NCBI RefSeq assembly: GCF_032818155.1
Contig: NZ_CP102590.1
Span: 930,001-994,000, forward strand
From: Niallia taxi
GTDB taxonomy: Bacteria; Bacillota; Bacilli; Bacillales; Cytobacillaceae
Length of the DNA: 64,000 bases
Direction of reading: 5' to 3'
Position 1 is the stretch's first letter, and every line of letters begins with the position of its first letter. A model generated the notes under the pieces. The model did no database searches, was not told the origin of the DNA, and saw only the letters and a program-made list of their open reading frames with translations. The translations under genes were made by a program, and so were the position numbers. Shown piece after piece: positions 43,605 through 53,511 of the stretch.

Positions 43605-45239
43605 ATGATGAGAATAACTCGATTGCGAAGATCAATTTTATTTTATATGCTTGGAGTTTTGCTGCTGTTGACAGCATGCCAGCAATCAAATGAAAATACA
43701 TCTGCCAGTGGAGATGCAGTACCTAAGGAAGGCGGAGAATTGGTTTATGGCTTAGCAACACCCCCTGATAGTCTTGATCCTCATACTAGCGGAATGGCTG
43801 TTTCAACAAGGGTGAATAACAGCATTTATGAAAAGCTTGTTTACCAGACAGAGGATAACAAGATAGAACCATGGCTTGCAACAAGCTGGGAGGTCTCTGA
43901 TGATCAAAAAACCTTCACCTTTAAATTAAGAGATGATGTTACCTTCCATGATGGAAGCAAATTTAACGCAGAGGTTGTCAAATATAACTTTGACCGTATC
44001 GTAAATCCTGAAACAAAGGCTGCAAGTGCATATGCACTTATTGAAAATTATGAGTCATCTGAAGTGGTAGATGAATATAGCGTGAAAATTCATTTCTCTG
44101 AACCTGCAGCAACCTTCTTAAGTAATTTAAGTCAGCCTAAATTAGCGATTGTTTCCAAAGAAGGTGCTGAAAAGTATGGATTGTCTCTAGCGACAAATCC
44201 AGTTGGTTCTGGTCCCTTTAAGTTTGTCAGTCAGGATGAGAATAATGAAATTGTGTTGGAAAGATATGCTGATTACACAGGGAAAGCACCATTTGCTGAA
44301 CATGAAGGAAAAGCATATTTAGATAAGCTCACATACAAAATTATCCCAGAAGAGGCAACAAGAATCGGCAGTGTACAAAGCAACCAATTGAATGCTGTTG
44401 AAACAGTACCACCTCAAGACTTGAAGTCTATTAAAGCAAATGGCAACCTGAAAATTTTTGAAACAGAAACAGCAGGCATGCCATATGGATTGTTTATTAA
44501 CCCAGAAAATGCACCATGGAACGAGCTTGATGCCAGAATTGCATTGCAAAAAACAATTGATGTCGATAATATCGTCAATACGCTTTATTTAGGAACATAT
44601 AAGCGGGCATGGTCTGTTATAACACCAACCATATTAGGGTATGACAAATCGCTTGAAAATACAGGCAAGGTTGACGTAGAGGATGCAAACAAACGATTAG
44701 AAAATCTTGGCTGGAAGAAAAACAGTGAAGGAGTAAGAGAAAAAGATGGTAAAGAGCTGGTACTTCGCTTAATAGACAGTAATGTCAACAGGGAGAAGCG
44801 TCACGATATTGCTACAATCATTCAGCAGCAAGTAAAGGAAATAGGGGTTAAGCTAGAGATTACTACATCAGCAGAATACTATAATATCACAAAAAACGGG
44901 AAGGATTATGATGTTATCGGCAACAGCAGGGTAGCGGGAGATCCGGATGTTCTTCGTCTATTCTTCCACTCTGAAAATCTTCCTGAAAATGGTGGATCGA
45001 GTCTAGCGAGACTTCATGACGATGAAATTGATCAGTGGCTAGAGGAAGGCGAGCTAGAAACAGATACAGAGAAAAGAGTGGAATTATACAAACAGGTCCA
45101 GCAAAAACTGATTGGGCAAGGATATTTTATTCCTATCTATGTATTCCCATATACTGTTGCAACCTCTAATGATGTGGAAGGTTTAGCATTTGATTCACAA
45201 GGATATCCACTTTTCAATGATGTTTTTATTAATAAGTAA
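43605..45239 (+). CDS. peptide-type substrate-binding lipoprotein (SBP family 5)
   Basis: A 544-residue lipoprotein with a signal peptide ending LLLTAC (Cys25 or so) and a DppA/OppA/GsiB-type solute-binding domain: YGLATPPDSLDPHTSGMAVSTRVNNSIYEKLV (about 49-80), DDVTFHDGSKFNAEVVKYNFDRI and GQGYFIPIYVFPYTVATSNDVEGL near the end. CAAGGGGGAAGAAG precedes the ATG. It is the receptor of the importer above. Its ligand sets the specificity of the system and cannot be read from sequence. Confidence 0.93.
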   Translation: MMRITRLRRSILFYMLGVLLLLTACQQSNENTSASGDAVPKEGGELVYGLATPPDSLDPHTSGMAVSTRVNNSIYEKLVYQTEDNKIEPWLATSWEVSDDQKTFTFKLRDDVTFHDGSKFNAEVVKYNFDRIVNPETKAASAYALIENYESSEVVDEYSVKIHFSEPAATFLSNLSQPKLAIVSKEGAEKYGLSLATNPVGSGPFKFVSQDENNEIVLERYADYTGKAPFAEHEGKAYLDKLTYKIIPEEATRIGSVQSNQLNAVETVPPQDLKSIKANGNLKIFETETAGMPYGLFINPENAPWNELDARIALQKTIDVDNIVNTLYLGTYKRAWSVITPTILGYDKSLENTGKVDVEDANKRLENLGWKKNSEGVREKDGKELVLRLIDSNVNREKRHDIATIIQQQVKEIGVKLEITTSAEYYNITKNGKDYDVIGNSRVAGDPDVLRLFFHSENLPENGGSSLARLHDDEIDQWLEEGELETDTEKRVELYKQVQQKLIGQGYFIPIYVFPYTVATSNDVEGLAFDSQGYPLFNDVFINK

Positions 45240-45277
45240 GGATAAACCAAAACAAAAGATGAAAATGGGGGAGGATT

Positions 45278-46342
45278 ATGAAGTTTATCTTATTTTCGTT
45301 AATTAGTAATAACACCAATCCAATCAGCAGGGAAACATTTACTACCCATCAGAAGCTGGAAAATGTCATTAATCAAGCTGTATTGGCTGAAAAGCAGGGC
45401 TTTGACGGCTTTGGGGTAGGGGAAAGGCATGGTTCGCCATTCCTTTCTTCTTCACCTGCTGTAATGCTTTCTAATATTGCCGCAAAAACAACGAAAATAC
45501 GTTTGTTGACAACTGTTACTGTTTTAAGTGTGTTGGATCCAGTCCGAGTTGCCGAGGATTTTGCCACGGTAGATCAATTATCAAAAGGCAGACTAGATTT
45601 GATTATAGGAAAAGGAAATGATCCACGCCATTATCCTCTATTTGGAATTACTGAGGAAGAACAATGGGAGTCCCTTGCAGAAAGGTATGATTTGTTAAAA
45701 AGATTATGGGCAGAGGAGTCTGTCAATTGGAGTGGCAAGTACAGAGCTCCATTACAAAATGTCACAATTGAGCCAAGACCATACCAGAAGAGCATTCCTA
45801 TTTGGCATGGAAGTGCATCAAGCACAGCTTCTACTGAATTAGCAGCCAAAAACGGCGAGCCGATATTTTCTTCCAATGTCTTTCATCCAATTGCAAAATA
45901 TAAGCAGCTAATTGACCATTATAAAGAAAGATTGGCATTTTACGGTCATGACCCGCAAAAGGCCATTATCGGCTCTGGGGCAGGCAGTTTATATATTGCT
46001 GACACAAAGGAGGAGGCAATCAATAAATATCGGCCATATTATGATGCTTTTATGAATACGGATGCTTCTAAACATAATAATTCACCATTTAAGAATTTAG
46101 ACGACTATGTTGAAAATGGGCCATCCTTAGTCGGATCAGCAGATGCTATTATCGAAAAAATTCTGTTATACCATGAAGCATATGGCCATCAAGTGCAAGG
46201 GTTGAGCGTTGACGGTCTTAGTGAAGCAGAACAGAAGGAGCAAATTCAGCGGTTTTCCGAGGAAGTACTGCCTGTCTTACGAAAGGAAATACCTAATTTT
46301 ATCTGGGAAGAGCCAAAAAAAGTAGCTTCAAACGGACTATAA
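45278..46342 (+). CDS. second LLM-class flavin-dependent oxidoreductase
   Basis: A 354-residue luciferase-like protein: KQGFDGFGVGERHGSPFLSSSPAVMLSNIAAKTTKIRLLTTVTVLSVLDPVRVAEDFATVDQLSKGRLDLIIGKG is the typical core (about 38-112), and PIWHGSASSTASTELAAKNGEPIF follows. It belongs to the same superfamily as CmoO but to a different subgroup and is not a duplicate of it. GGGGGAGG precedes the ATG. It ends the importer block and gives the cluster three LLM-type oxygenases in all, more than the two of the B. subtilis ytmI operon. Substrate unknown. Confidence 0.85.
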   Translation: MKFILFSLISNNTNPISRETFTTHQKLENVINQAVLAEKQGFDGFGVGERHGSPFLSSSPAVMLSNIAAKTTKIRLLTTVTVLSVLDPVRVAEDFATVDQLSKGRLDLIIGKGNDPRHYPLFGITEEEQWESLAERYDLLKRLWAEESVNWSGKYRAPLQNVTIEPRPYQKSIPIWHGSASSTASTELAAKNGEPIFSSNVFHPIAKYKQLIDHYKERLAFYGHDPQKAIIGSGAGSLYIADTKEEAINKYRPYYDAFMNTDASKHNNSPFKNLDDYVENGPSLVGSADAIIEKILLYHEAYGHQVQGLSVDGLSEAEQKEQIQRFSEEVLPVLRKEIPNFIWEEPKKVASNGL

Positions 46343-46584
46343 ACCAAGTAAAAACATAGGTTTTAATTGATATTAGTTTTATTGAATTAACACTTTATTA
46401 ATACTAATTAGTCAAGAAGCGAAAAACATATTATATTATATATATCCAATAAGAATACATGGATATAAACAAAGGCAAGGAAGGAGCGGAGGCTTAATCA
46501 AGGGATTGGCATTATGCTACTTGACTTTTAATAACTAGAAGTAAACCAATATCTTTTAAAAAATACACAGAATGGAGAATTTGT

Positions 46585-47148
46585 ATGAGTGAAGATATCT
46601 TTCGAATCGCAACAAAAGAAGACGCCCCAGCATTTCTAGAATTATTGTCTAGTGCATTCAAGTCGGTTGGAGAACTTGGCATCAACTGGCCATCCACAAG
46701 AGCCACGCTAGAAATGGTAACAGAGAATATCGTCAATTCTACTGCTGTTGTTTTAGAACGGGACGGCAGACTTATCTCAACTTTAACGATCCGCTTTCCT
46801 TGGGAGAGTAAAGCACCAGTGTCAGGCTATCCATTTGTTTGGTGGTTTGCAACTGCACCAGACTTGAGCGGACAGGGAATCGGAAATAAATTATTGGAAT
46901 ATGTAGAAAACACATTGCTGCGAGACACATTTAAGGCACCTGCTTTTACGCTTGGAACTTCTGGCAAAAAGCATCCTTGGCTTTTGGATATGTATAAACG
47001 GAAAGGGTATAAGCAATATTTTCAGCATGAAAACGATGGCGACATTGGGATTCTGATGTATAAAGTATTGATTCCAGAACGCTTCGATGAAAATATTCTC
47101 GGGACACCGCCGTTTAGCGATGCTAAAGCGGAAAAGACTTCTGTATAA
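46585..47148 (+). CDS. GNAT N-acetyltransferase, SnaA (YtmI)-like
   Basis: A 187-residue GNAT protein with the acetyl-CoA motif FATAPDLSGQGIGNKLLEYVEN (about 91-112; Q/RxxGxG/A-type) and the C-terminal YKRKGYKQYF. In B. subtilis the first gene of the ytmI operon encodes such an enzyme (SnaA), which N-acetylates S-substituted cysteines before oxidative cleavage. Here it heads the Tcy-type transporter genes, 240 bp after the oxidoreductase gene, so it may have its own promoter. GGAG lies 7 nt before the ATG. Identity rests on neighbours as well as fold. Confidence 0.8.
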   Translation: MSEDIFRIATKEDAPAFLELLSSAFKSVGELGINWPSTRATLEMVTENIVNSTAVVLERDGRLISTLTIRFPWESKAPVSGYPFVWWFATAPDLSGQGIGNKLLEYVENTLLRDTFKAPAFTLGTSGKKHPWLLDMYKRKGYKQYFQHENDGDIGILMYKVLIPERFDENILGTPPFSDAKAEKTSV

Positions 47149-47166
47149 CAAGAAAGGAGGCAGCCC

Positions 47167-47934
47167 ATGGGAGAGTTTTTTAAATGGGAATACGTTATTA
47201 CCCTCTTCCCGAAAGTGTTGAGTGCCCTTCCTACGACCCTTTTGATCGTATTATTCGCAACCTTAATTGGAGCTGCTATAGGTTTACTGATTGCTTATCT
47301 TCGGATAGAAAAGGTGCCTGTTTTAAGCCAATTATGTATTGTATATGTTTCCTTTGTAAGAGGTACACCGATACTTGTGCAAATGTTCATCGTTTTTTAC
47401 GGTCTTCCCAGTTTGCTCGGTTCTATTGGGATTGACCTATCACAGTGGGAAAAAATCTATTTCATCTATATAACCTATGGCTTGAATGCAGCTGCGTTCT
47501 TTTCTGAAATTTTCCGTTCTTCCCTATTGAGTGTTCCTGCATCACAGTATGAAGCAGCAGCCTCAATAGGATTAACAAAAGGGCAGACATATCGAAGAGT
47601 GCTGATACCCCAAGCAAGTAAGATAGCAATGCCGAGCCTTGGAGCGTCTATTATCAACCTGCTGCAAGACACTTCTCTTGCCTTTTCTTTAGGTATATTA
47701 GATGTCATGGGCAAGGTTCAGACTTTAGGGGCTTTATACTATCGAGTCATGGAGGGATATTTCATTGCCGCTGTTATCTTTATCGTATTGAGTATTGGCT
47801 TAGAGCAGTTGTTTGGTTTGGTAGAAAAGAAATATCGGTACCCGAAAAGAAGCAAAAAAAGCATCAGAACACCAATCTTACCTAATGCTAAGAAGCTGCT
47901 GCTGTTGCCAAATGGAAAAAACAAAGTAAATTAA
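47167..47934 (+). CDS. tcyL: amino-acid ABC permease, TcyL-like
   Basis: A 255-residue permease of the polar amino-acid type (HisM family): LPTTLLIVLFATLIGAAIGLLIAYLRIEKVPVLS in the first helices, FVRGTPILVQMFIVFYGLPSLLG (about 59-81) and the EAA loop QYEAAASIGLTKGQTYRRVLIPQASKIAMPSLG (about 121-153). GAAAGGAGG precedes the ATG. Together with the next three genes it makes a cystine/S-substituted-cysteine importer like B. subtilis TcyJKLMN, which is encoded in ytmI. Confidence 0.88.
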   Translation: MGEFFKWEYVITLFPKVLSALPTTLLIVLFATLIGAAIGLLIAYLRIEKVPVLSQLCIVYVSFVRGTPILVQMFIVFYGLPSLLGSIGIDLSQWEKIYFIYITYGLNAAAFFSEIFRSSLLSVPASQYEAAASIGLTKGQTYRRVLIPQASKIAMPSLGASIINLLQDTSLAFSLGILDVMGKVQTLGALYYRVMEGYFIAAVIFIVLSIGLEQLFGLVEKKYRYPKRSKKSIRTPILPNAKKLLLLPNGKNKVN

Positions 47935-47957
47935 AACAGATGAAAGTGGGAAATAGC

Positions 47958-48791
47958 ATGAGAATCGTGCCGAAACATAAGACTTGGAAGATTATTGGAT
48001 TAACTGCTGCGCTTGGATTAGTACTTGCGGGCTGCGGTAACGGTGAAAGTACAGAAAGTGCCAGCGCAGGGAACAATGATTCTGATGCAAAAGAAATTAT
48101 CGTCGGAACTGGAAATGCATATCAGCCTTTTGTCTATTTAGATGAAAACGGAAAACTGACAGGCTATGAAAAAGCTGTTCTTGATGCAGTTGATGAAAAG
48201 CTGCCACAATATAAATTTAAATATGAGTCATATGAATTTAAAAATATTTTACCAGCACTTGATGCAAATAAAATTGATTTGGCAGCACATCAGTATGAAA
48301 TCAATGATGAAAGACAGGCCAAATACTTGTATGGGAAAGTAGGCTACACAGACTATACAAGTTATATCGTTGTTGACGCAAACTCAAAAAACAACTACCA
48401 GTCATTAGATGATTTGGCAGGAAAAACAGTTTACACATCAACAGGAAGCAATCATGCCTATATATTGGAGCAATACAACAAAGAGCATGATAATAAGATC
48501 GATATTGTGTACGGCAGCGGATCAAATGAAGTACTTGTCAAGGATCTTCAAACAGGAACAATAGATGCAACATTGCTGACTAAGTTCGATGTAAGCAAAT
48601 TAAATGAGCAATTTAAAGCAGATTTAAAAACATTAGGAGAGCCTGCCTATGTTTCTAAAACATATTATCTTTACAGTAAAGACGATACAAAGCTTCAGGA
48701 AGATATAGACGGTGCCCTTGAAGAATTAATTGATGAAGGAAAGCTTTCCGAGATATCTCAAGAGGTACTTGGAGCAGATTATACGAAATAA
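47958..48791 (+). CDS. amino-acid-binding lipoprotein, TcyJ/TcyK-like
   Basis: A 277-residue lipoprotein: MRIVPKHKTWKIIGLTAALGLVLAGC, lipobox LAGC, followed by a periplasmic-binding-type amino-acid receptor domain (IIVGTGNAYQPFVYLDENGKLTGYEKAVLDAVDEKL, about 48-83; YKTVYTSTGSNHAYILEQYNKEH). The ATG at 47958 is preceded by GTGGGAAA; the earlier ATG has no site. B. subtilis has two such receptors (TcyJ and TcyK) in this operon; only one is present here. Confidence 0.9.
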   Translation: MRIVPKHKTWKIIGLTAALGLVLAGCGNGESTESASAGNNDSDAKEIIVGTGNAYQPFVYLDENGKLTGYEKAVLDAVDEKLPQYKFKYESYEFKNILPALDANKIDLAAHQYEINDERQAKYLYGKVGYTDYTSYIVVDANSKNNYQSLDDLAGKTVYTSTGSNHAYILEQYNKEHDNKIDIVYGSGSNEVLVKDLQTGTIDATLLTKFDVSKLNEQFKADLKTLGEPAYVSKTYYLYSKDDTKLQEDIDGALEELIDEGKLSEISQEVLGADYTK

Positions 48792-48808
48792 GAAAGGAGG
48801 AGGTATAA

Positions 48809-49519
48809 ATGGACTTCGATTTCCCATTTATGTTTAAGGCATTTTCAGCTGCATTGCATTATTTGCCAACAACGCTGCTGTTAGGGTTCGTGCCGCTCCT
48901 GCTAGGATCTGTTATTGGTCTTGTTATTGCACTTGTACGTTTTTATAAAATTCCTGTCCTTTCCACATTTTTCAAATGGTTTGTGACTGTTTTTAAAGCA
49001 ATTCCCGTTATTCTTATCTTATTGGTCACGTATATTATCAGTTCAGATATGCTGGAGCAGCTAGCAAAGTCCATGTCCTGGGACATAAGCTTTAAGAATA
49101 TTGATAGGAGGTGGGTTGCGATTTTTGCTTTAACCTTATACGCAACAAGCGGTCTGTCAGAGATATTCAGAGGGGCGCTAACAGCCATTCCGAAGGGCCA
49201 GTTCGATGCTGCCTATTCGGTAGGATTATCAAGAGTGCAGGTCATTAAGAGAGTAGTGATTCCACAAGTATTTCCTATTGCCTTCCCGATGATAAACAGC
49301 ACATTAATTTCTCTTATTAAGGCTTCTTCACTAGTTTCCATGGTTTCCGTTGTGGATATATTAAACGGTGCTCTGATTGAGGCAAATGTTAACTACCGTT
49401 TCCTTGAAGCGTATGTGGCTGTATCGTTAATCTACTGGCCAATGTGTGCTGCACTTGAAGGAATATCATCCGGCTATGAGCGTTATTTCAGCCGCAGCAA
49501 AAGGAGAAGCTTCGCATGA
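48809..49519 (+). CDS. tcyM: amino-acid ABC permease, TcyM-like
   Basis: A 236-residue permease with [50 protein letters not shown] (about 27-76) and an EAA loop [36 protein letters not shown] (about 131-166). Its tail overlaps the ATPase gene by 4 bp (ATGA), and GGAGGAGG lies upstream of the ATG. It is the partner of the TcyL-like permease. Confidence 0.9.
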   Translation: MDFDFPFMFKAFSAALHYLPTTLLLGFVPLLLGSVIGLVIALVRFYKIPVLSTFFKWFVTVFKAIPVILILLVTYIISSDMLEQLAKSMSWDISFKNIDRRWVAIFALTLYATSGLSEIFRGALTAIPKGQFDAAYSVGLSRVQVIKRVVIPQVFPIAFPMINSTLISLIKASSLVSMVSVVDILNGALIEANVNYRFLEAYVAVSLIYWPMCAALEGISSGYERYFSRSKRRSFA

Positions 49520-50256
49520 TTACAATTAAAAATATCTCCAAAAGTTTCGGGAAGAATGAAATTATTAAAGGTGTTGACTTGGAAATTAAAAAAGGTGAGG
49601 TTGTTGTCATTCTAGGTCCAAGCGGTTCAGGCAAAACCACTTTTTTAAGATGCTTGAACTTTCTTGAACGAGCAGATGACGGTGAGCTAACCATTAGTGA
49701 TAAAAAAGTCCACTTTAAAAAGGCAAGCTCTAAGGATATCCTGGAAATTCGCCGAAAAACAGCAATGGTCTTTCAGCAATATGACCTTTTTCTTCATAGG
49801 ACAGCAATAGAAAATATTATGGAGGGTCTTGTAATCGCAAGAAAGGTGTCAAAGGCGGCAGCATATAATAAGGGCTTAGAGCTATTAGAAAAGGTTGGTT
49901 TAAAGGGGAAGGAAGACGCCTATCCACACCAGCTTTCCGGGGGACAGCAGCAGCGTGTCGGAATTGCAAGAGCATTGGCTCTAAACCCGGAGGTTATCTT
50001 GTTTGATGAGCCTACATCGGCTCTTGATCCCGAACTTGTCGGAGAAACATTAGAGGTAATTAAAAAGGTTGCTGAAGAAGGAGTAACGATGGTGATCGTT
50101 ACACATGAAATGAGCTTTGCCTATGATATCGCAGACAGAATCATTTTTATGGAGGATGGTGTCATCGTTGAACAGGGTACTCCAAAAGAAGTGTTCGAAC
50201 AAACAAAAGAGGAACGGACAAAGCAGTTTCTAGCCCGTTTTGCTTATGAAAGATAA
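49516..50256 (+). CDS. tcyN: amino-acid ABC ATPase, TcyN-like
   Basis: A 246-residue ATPase with Walker [10 protein letters not shown] (34-42), Q-loop, signature [34 protein letters not shown] (about 138-171; signature and Walker B) and the H-loop VTHEMSFA. It energises the two Tcy-type permeases and is the last gene of the cluster, followed by a strong terminator at 50257-50298. The family imports cystine, and TcyN homologs also serve S-methylcysteine and djenkolic acid. Confidence 0.93.
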   Translation: MITIKNISKSFGKNEIIKGVDLEIKKGEVVVILGPSGSGKTTFLRCLNFLERADDGELTISDKKVHFKKASSKDILEIRRKTAMVFQQYDLFLHRTAIENIMEGLVIARKVSKAAAYNKGLELLEKVGLKGKEDAYPHQLSGGQQQRVGIARALALNPEVILFDEPTSALDPELVGETLEVIKKVAEEGVTMVIVTHEMSFAYDIADRIIFMEDGVIVEQGTPKEVFEQTKEERTKQFLARFAYER

Positions 50257-50298
50257 TAAACAAAGCTTTATTTCATTGGAAATAAAGCTTTGTTTTGT
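50257..50298. terminator. strong terminator closing the sulfur operon
   Basis: AAACAAAGCTTTATTTC pairs with GAAATAAAGCTTTGTTT across a 4-nt loop. It lies between the end of tcyN and the convergent protease gene and may serve both strands. Confidence 0.9.
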
Positions 50299-50317
50299 TT
50301 GAAGAAAGGGAGTTCTT

Positions 50318-51037
50318 TCATCGAATTAACAGCACTAATAAGTACGATACCAGGTTATTGAAACCATGAGCAATAATTGACGTTTCAATACGGTTTGTTC
50401 TTATATAAACGAGTCCTAAGAAAAACCCTAAACCGCTATACAAAATCATTCCAGTTAAAGAGAAACCAGCCATCATATGCATTCCGCCAAACAAAAGGGA
50501 GCTGAAAATAAGGCCCACATATTTATATTTGGAAAAAACATGGCCAATTATCACTTTACGGAAGAAAAATTCTTCAATAATTGGAGCAAGTATGGTCACT
50601 TGAATAATCGTAATATAGCTAGTATGAATTAATACCTCTACAGCTTGTTGATTTTGGGGAGCTTCCTCCATATTTAGTCCAAACAACAAAGCAATAATGA
50701 CCATCACAATGACGGTTACAAATTTCCCTCCGAAAAAAACAAAGATGGCATAAAGGAAATCCTTCCCCTTTACTTTCGGTTTTCTCCATTGAAATAAAGA
50801 TGTTTTGAAATAAAGGAAAATGATAAAGCCTAGAATAATAAACAAAATGAGAAAGTTAAGGATAACGCTCAGCATTGCGGTACTGATTTGATAGTCTCCA
50901 AATGACATGCTTTTTGTTGTCCCCACTCCAAACAAGTCCAAAAGCAGTTGGATTCCGATAGGCAAGATTGTCATGATAAACAGGTATGTCACAAAAGTCC
51001 ATATATATTTATTCTTGATGAGTTTCTTCAAAAGCAT
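50318..51037 (-). CDS. CPBP-family (CAAX/Abi) intramembrane metalloprotease
   Basis: A 239-residue membrane protein with about seven hydrophobic segments and the CPBP metal-site motifs EEFFFRKVI (near 150-158), LLFGGMHM and IIAHGFNN (near 220). The family includes Rce1 relatives and proteins for bacteriocin self-immunity. It is a single gene convergent with the sulfur operon. GAAGGAGATATG gives a good start. Substrate is unknown; self-immunity is not supported by any bacteriocin gene nearby. Confidence 0.85.
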   Translation of the reverse strand: MLLKKLIKNKYIWTFVTYLFIMTILPIGIQLLLDLFGVGTTKSMSFGDYQISTAMLSVILNFLILFIILGFIIFLYFKTSLFQWRKPKVKGKDFLYAIFVFFGGKFVTVIVMVIIALLFGLNMEEAPQNQQAVEVLIHTSYITIIQVTILAPIIEEFFFRKVIIGHVFSKYKYVGLIFSSLLFGGMHMMAGFSLTGMILYSGLGFFLGLVYIRTNRIETSIIAHGFNNLVSYLLVLLIR

Positions 51038-51356
51038 ATCTCCTTCAATCTAGAATAATACAATTATACTAAATTGTTTTTTCAGATGATAGAAAATAGT
51101 ATGTAATGACAGAATGCAACAGAAGTAAATAGTTTTATCGAAATAGTTTTTTGCCTTTCTGCCAAAAAATAGAATCGTAAAAATAGCAATAAAGTAACAT
51201 GTAAGATAAATTTTACCATATTACTAAATTTTATTGGGATGCTTAATTTTGAGCAGTATATCTAAATGGAGTAGATTCCTCACATCCAGCGTATCAGTCT
51301 AAAATGGATAGAGACAAGGATAACTATGCTTGTGAGAGATAATAGTTAGGTAAAAA

Positions 51357-51675
51357 GAGGCTGGGACAAAACAAAAGATAATCTTTCTAAACACGAATAA
51401 AAATGAAGCACTTGCCTAAATAGAATATGGGTTTAAAATTAGTTCGTTTCATTGCGCTACAGTCACTCGCTTTCCGCGGGGAGGAAGCTGAGCCTCCTCG
51501 TCTTCGCCTGCGGGGTCTAAAGCGTCCTCTATTTCCCTTAGTAGTCGAGTGTCCTCCGCTCCATTCCACTAAGATTTCAATCATTGTATTAAACACAATA
51601 AACCGAACGATTTAATCATTTGTTGATTAAATCGTTCGGTTTTTAAACAGATTCACATACATATGTCCCAGCGTC
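51357..51675. repeat. dispersed GAGGCTGGGACA element, copy C
   Basis: A 319-bp copy in the same orientation as copy B, with left terminus GAGGCTGGGACAAAAC and a right terminus TGTCCCAGCGTC (one mismatch). It carries the middle blocks and the AACCGAACGATTTAATC hairpin. It retains a GC-rich internal segment (CTTTCCGCGGGGAGGAAGCT) that copy B lacks. Between 51038 and 51781 there is no gene apart from this element; the rest is AT-rich upstream sequence. Confidence 0.9.
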
Positions 51676-51781
51676 TTTTTTATATTTATTATTAAATAAG
51701 GATTATTTTAATAAAGATAGGGTAGTAGTTTCGTAGTGACGAGTTATGTCCAAATAATGTTGGAGAATGGGAGGAAGAAAA

Positions 51782-53371
51782 ATGGATAAAAAGCAGTCAA
51801 AACATGAAAAGAATCATGAAAAAGACAATACTTTGACAAACAGGCAGGGTCACCCTGTAACGAATAACCAAAATATTCGGACAGTAGGCAATAGAGGTCC
51901 AGCCACATTGGAAAACTATAATTTCATCGAAAAGATTAGTAATTTTGACAGAGAACGAGTTCCTGAACGGGTAGTTCATGCTCGCGGTGCCGGTGCTCAT
52001 GGCTATTTTGAGGCATATGGAACAGCAGGAGATGAACATATTTCTAAATATACACGTGCAAAGCTTTTCCAGGAAAAAGGCAAGCGTACACCAGTATTTG
52101 TCCGTTTTTCTTCTGTAATCCATGGCGGTCACTCACCTGAGACACTTCGAGATCCACGGGGCTTTGCTGTTAAATTTTATACAGAAGACGGAAACTGGGA
52201 TCTTGTCGGTAATAATCTGAAGATATTCTTTATTCGCGATGCTATGAAGTTTCCTGATATGATTCATGCCTTTAAGCCAGATCCGGTAACAAATATCCAA
52301 AGTCCAGAAAGGTTCTTTGATTTTTGTGCGAGCTCACCAGAAACATTTCATATGGTGACATTTGTTTATTCACCTTGGGGAATTCCTGCTAATTATCGCT
52401 TGATGCAGGGTTCTGGTGTTAATACATACAAATGGGTCAACAGTGAAGGTGAGGCTGTTTTGGTGAAGTATCATTGGGAACCAAAGCAAGGCATAAAGAA
52501 TCTTACACAAAAGGAAGCTAATGAAATCCAGTCTACAAATTTCAATCATGCTACACTAGACTTATATAATGCGATTGAACAAGGAGATTACCCAGAATGG
52601 GAGCTGTTGGTGCAAATCATGAGCGATGATGAACATCCTGAGCTGGATTTCGATCCACTTGATGATACAAAGCTATGGCCAAATGACCAGTTTCCTTGGA
52701 TTCCAGTCGGGAAGATGGTGTTAGACAAAAATCCAGAGGACTATTTTGCAGAAGTAGAGCAGGCAGCCTTCGGTACAGGTGTCCTTGTTGACGGATTAGA
52801 GTTCTCTGATGATAAAATGCTGCAAGGACGCACCTTCTCTTATTCCGATACACAGCGCCACCGTGTAGGAGCGAACTATCTGCAATTGCCGATTAATGCA
52901 CCAAAAAAGCAGGTTGCCACTAATCAAAGCGGCGGTCAAATGCAATATCATGTAGATCGAAAGGACAAGCATATCAATTATGAACCATCTATTCTCGGCG
53001 GTTTAAAAGAAGCAGAACCTGCCGGCAAGGAATACACACCGACGGTTGCGGGCAAGCTTGTTCGCGAGTCGATTGACCGCAATGACAATACAAAACAAGC
53101 GGGCCAGACGTATAGAGAATTTGAACAATGGGAGAAGGATGAATTAATATCCAATCTTGTCGGAGATTTGTCTCAATGCGATCAAAGAATTCAGGATGCA
53201 ATGATTGCTCTTGCAGTAGAGGCAGATGAGGATTACGGCCGCCGTCTGCGAGAAGGATTGATCAATGCCGCCAATGAAAATCAACAGAGCAGCCATCCAT
53301 TAGGAAACAAAGATAGTGAAATAGCATCAGAAAAAGCAGTTGAAAAAGGTCATGAGGTAGATTCTTATTGA
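51782..53371 (+). CDS. catalase, monofunctional heme type
   Basis: A 529-residue clade-3-like heme catalase that disproportionates H2O2. Key residues: the catalytic His in [15 protein letters not shown] (about 55-69), [40 protein letters not shown] with the catalytic Asn, and the heme-ligating Tyr in [14 protein letters not shown] (about 350). The ATG at 51782 follows GGGAGG at 7 nt; the earlier GTG lies before that site. It lies 100 bp after repeat copy C and has its own terminator. The acidic/basic N-terminal 25 residues are a typical short extension. Confidence 0.95.
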   Translation: MDKKQSKHEKNHEKDNTLTNRQGHPVTNNQNIRTVGNRGPATLENYNFIEKISNFDRERVPERVVHARGAGAHGYFEAYGTAGDEHISKYTRAKLFQEKGKRTPVFVRFSSVIHGGHSPETLRDPRGFAVKFYTEDGNWDLVGNNLKIFFIRDAMKFPDMIHAFKPDPVTNIQSPERFFDFCASSPETFHMVTFVYSPWGIPANYRLMQGSGVNTYKWVNSEGEAVLVKYHWEPKQGIKNLTQKEANEIQSTNFNHATLDLYNAIEQGDYPEWELLVQIMSDDEHPELDFDPLDDTKLWPNDQFPWIPVGKMVLDKNPEDYFAEVEQAAFGTGVLVDGLEFSDDKMLQGRTFSYSDTQRHRVGANYLQLPINAPKKQVATNQSGGQMQYHVDRKDKHINYEPSILGGLKEAEPAGKEYTPTVAGKLVRESIDRNDNTKQAGQTYREFEQWEKDELISNLVGDLSQCDQRIQDAMIALAVEADEDYGRRLREGLINAANENQQSSHPLGNKDSEIASEKAVEKGHEVDSY

Positions 53372-53377
53372 TGATAA

Positions 53378-53412
53378 AAAGATCAGGTTATTGAAACCTG
53401 GTCTTTTTTTTA
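53378..53412 (+). terminator. terminator after catalase
   Basis: AAGATCAGGTT pairs with AACCTGGTCTT, followed by TTTTTT. Confidence 0.8.
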
Positions 53413-53511
53413 ATTGGCGGGTCTATATTATCCTAAATTGGATGGTTAAAACAATGGGTGATATATTAAGATAAGTATATAAAAAAACTATTTAAGCTGG
53501 AGAATTAATTG

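Noticed and set aside
51387..51596. Open frame with a GNRGRFRPRRRRRGG peptide in repeat copy C
   Set aside because: Same repeat-derived chance frame as in copy B.
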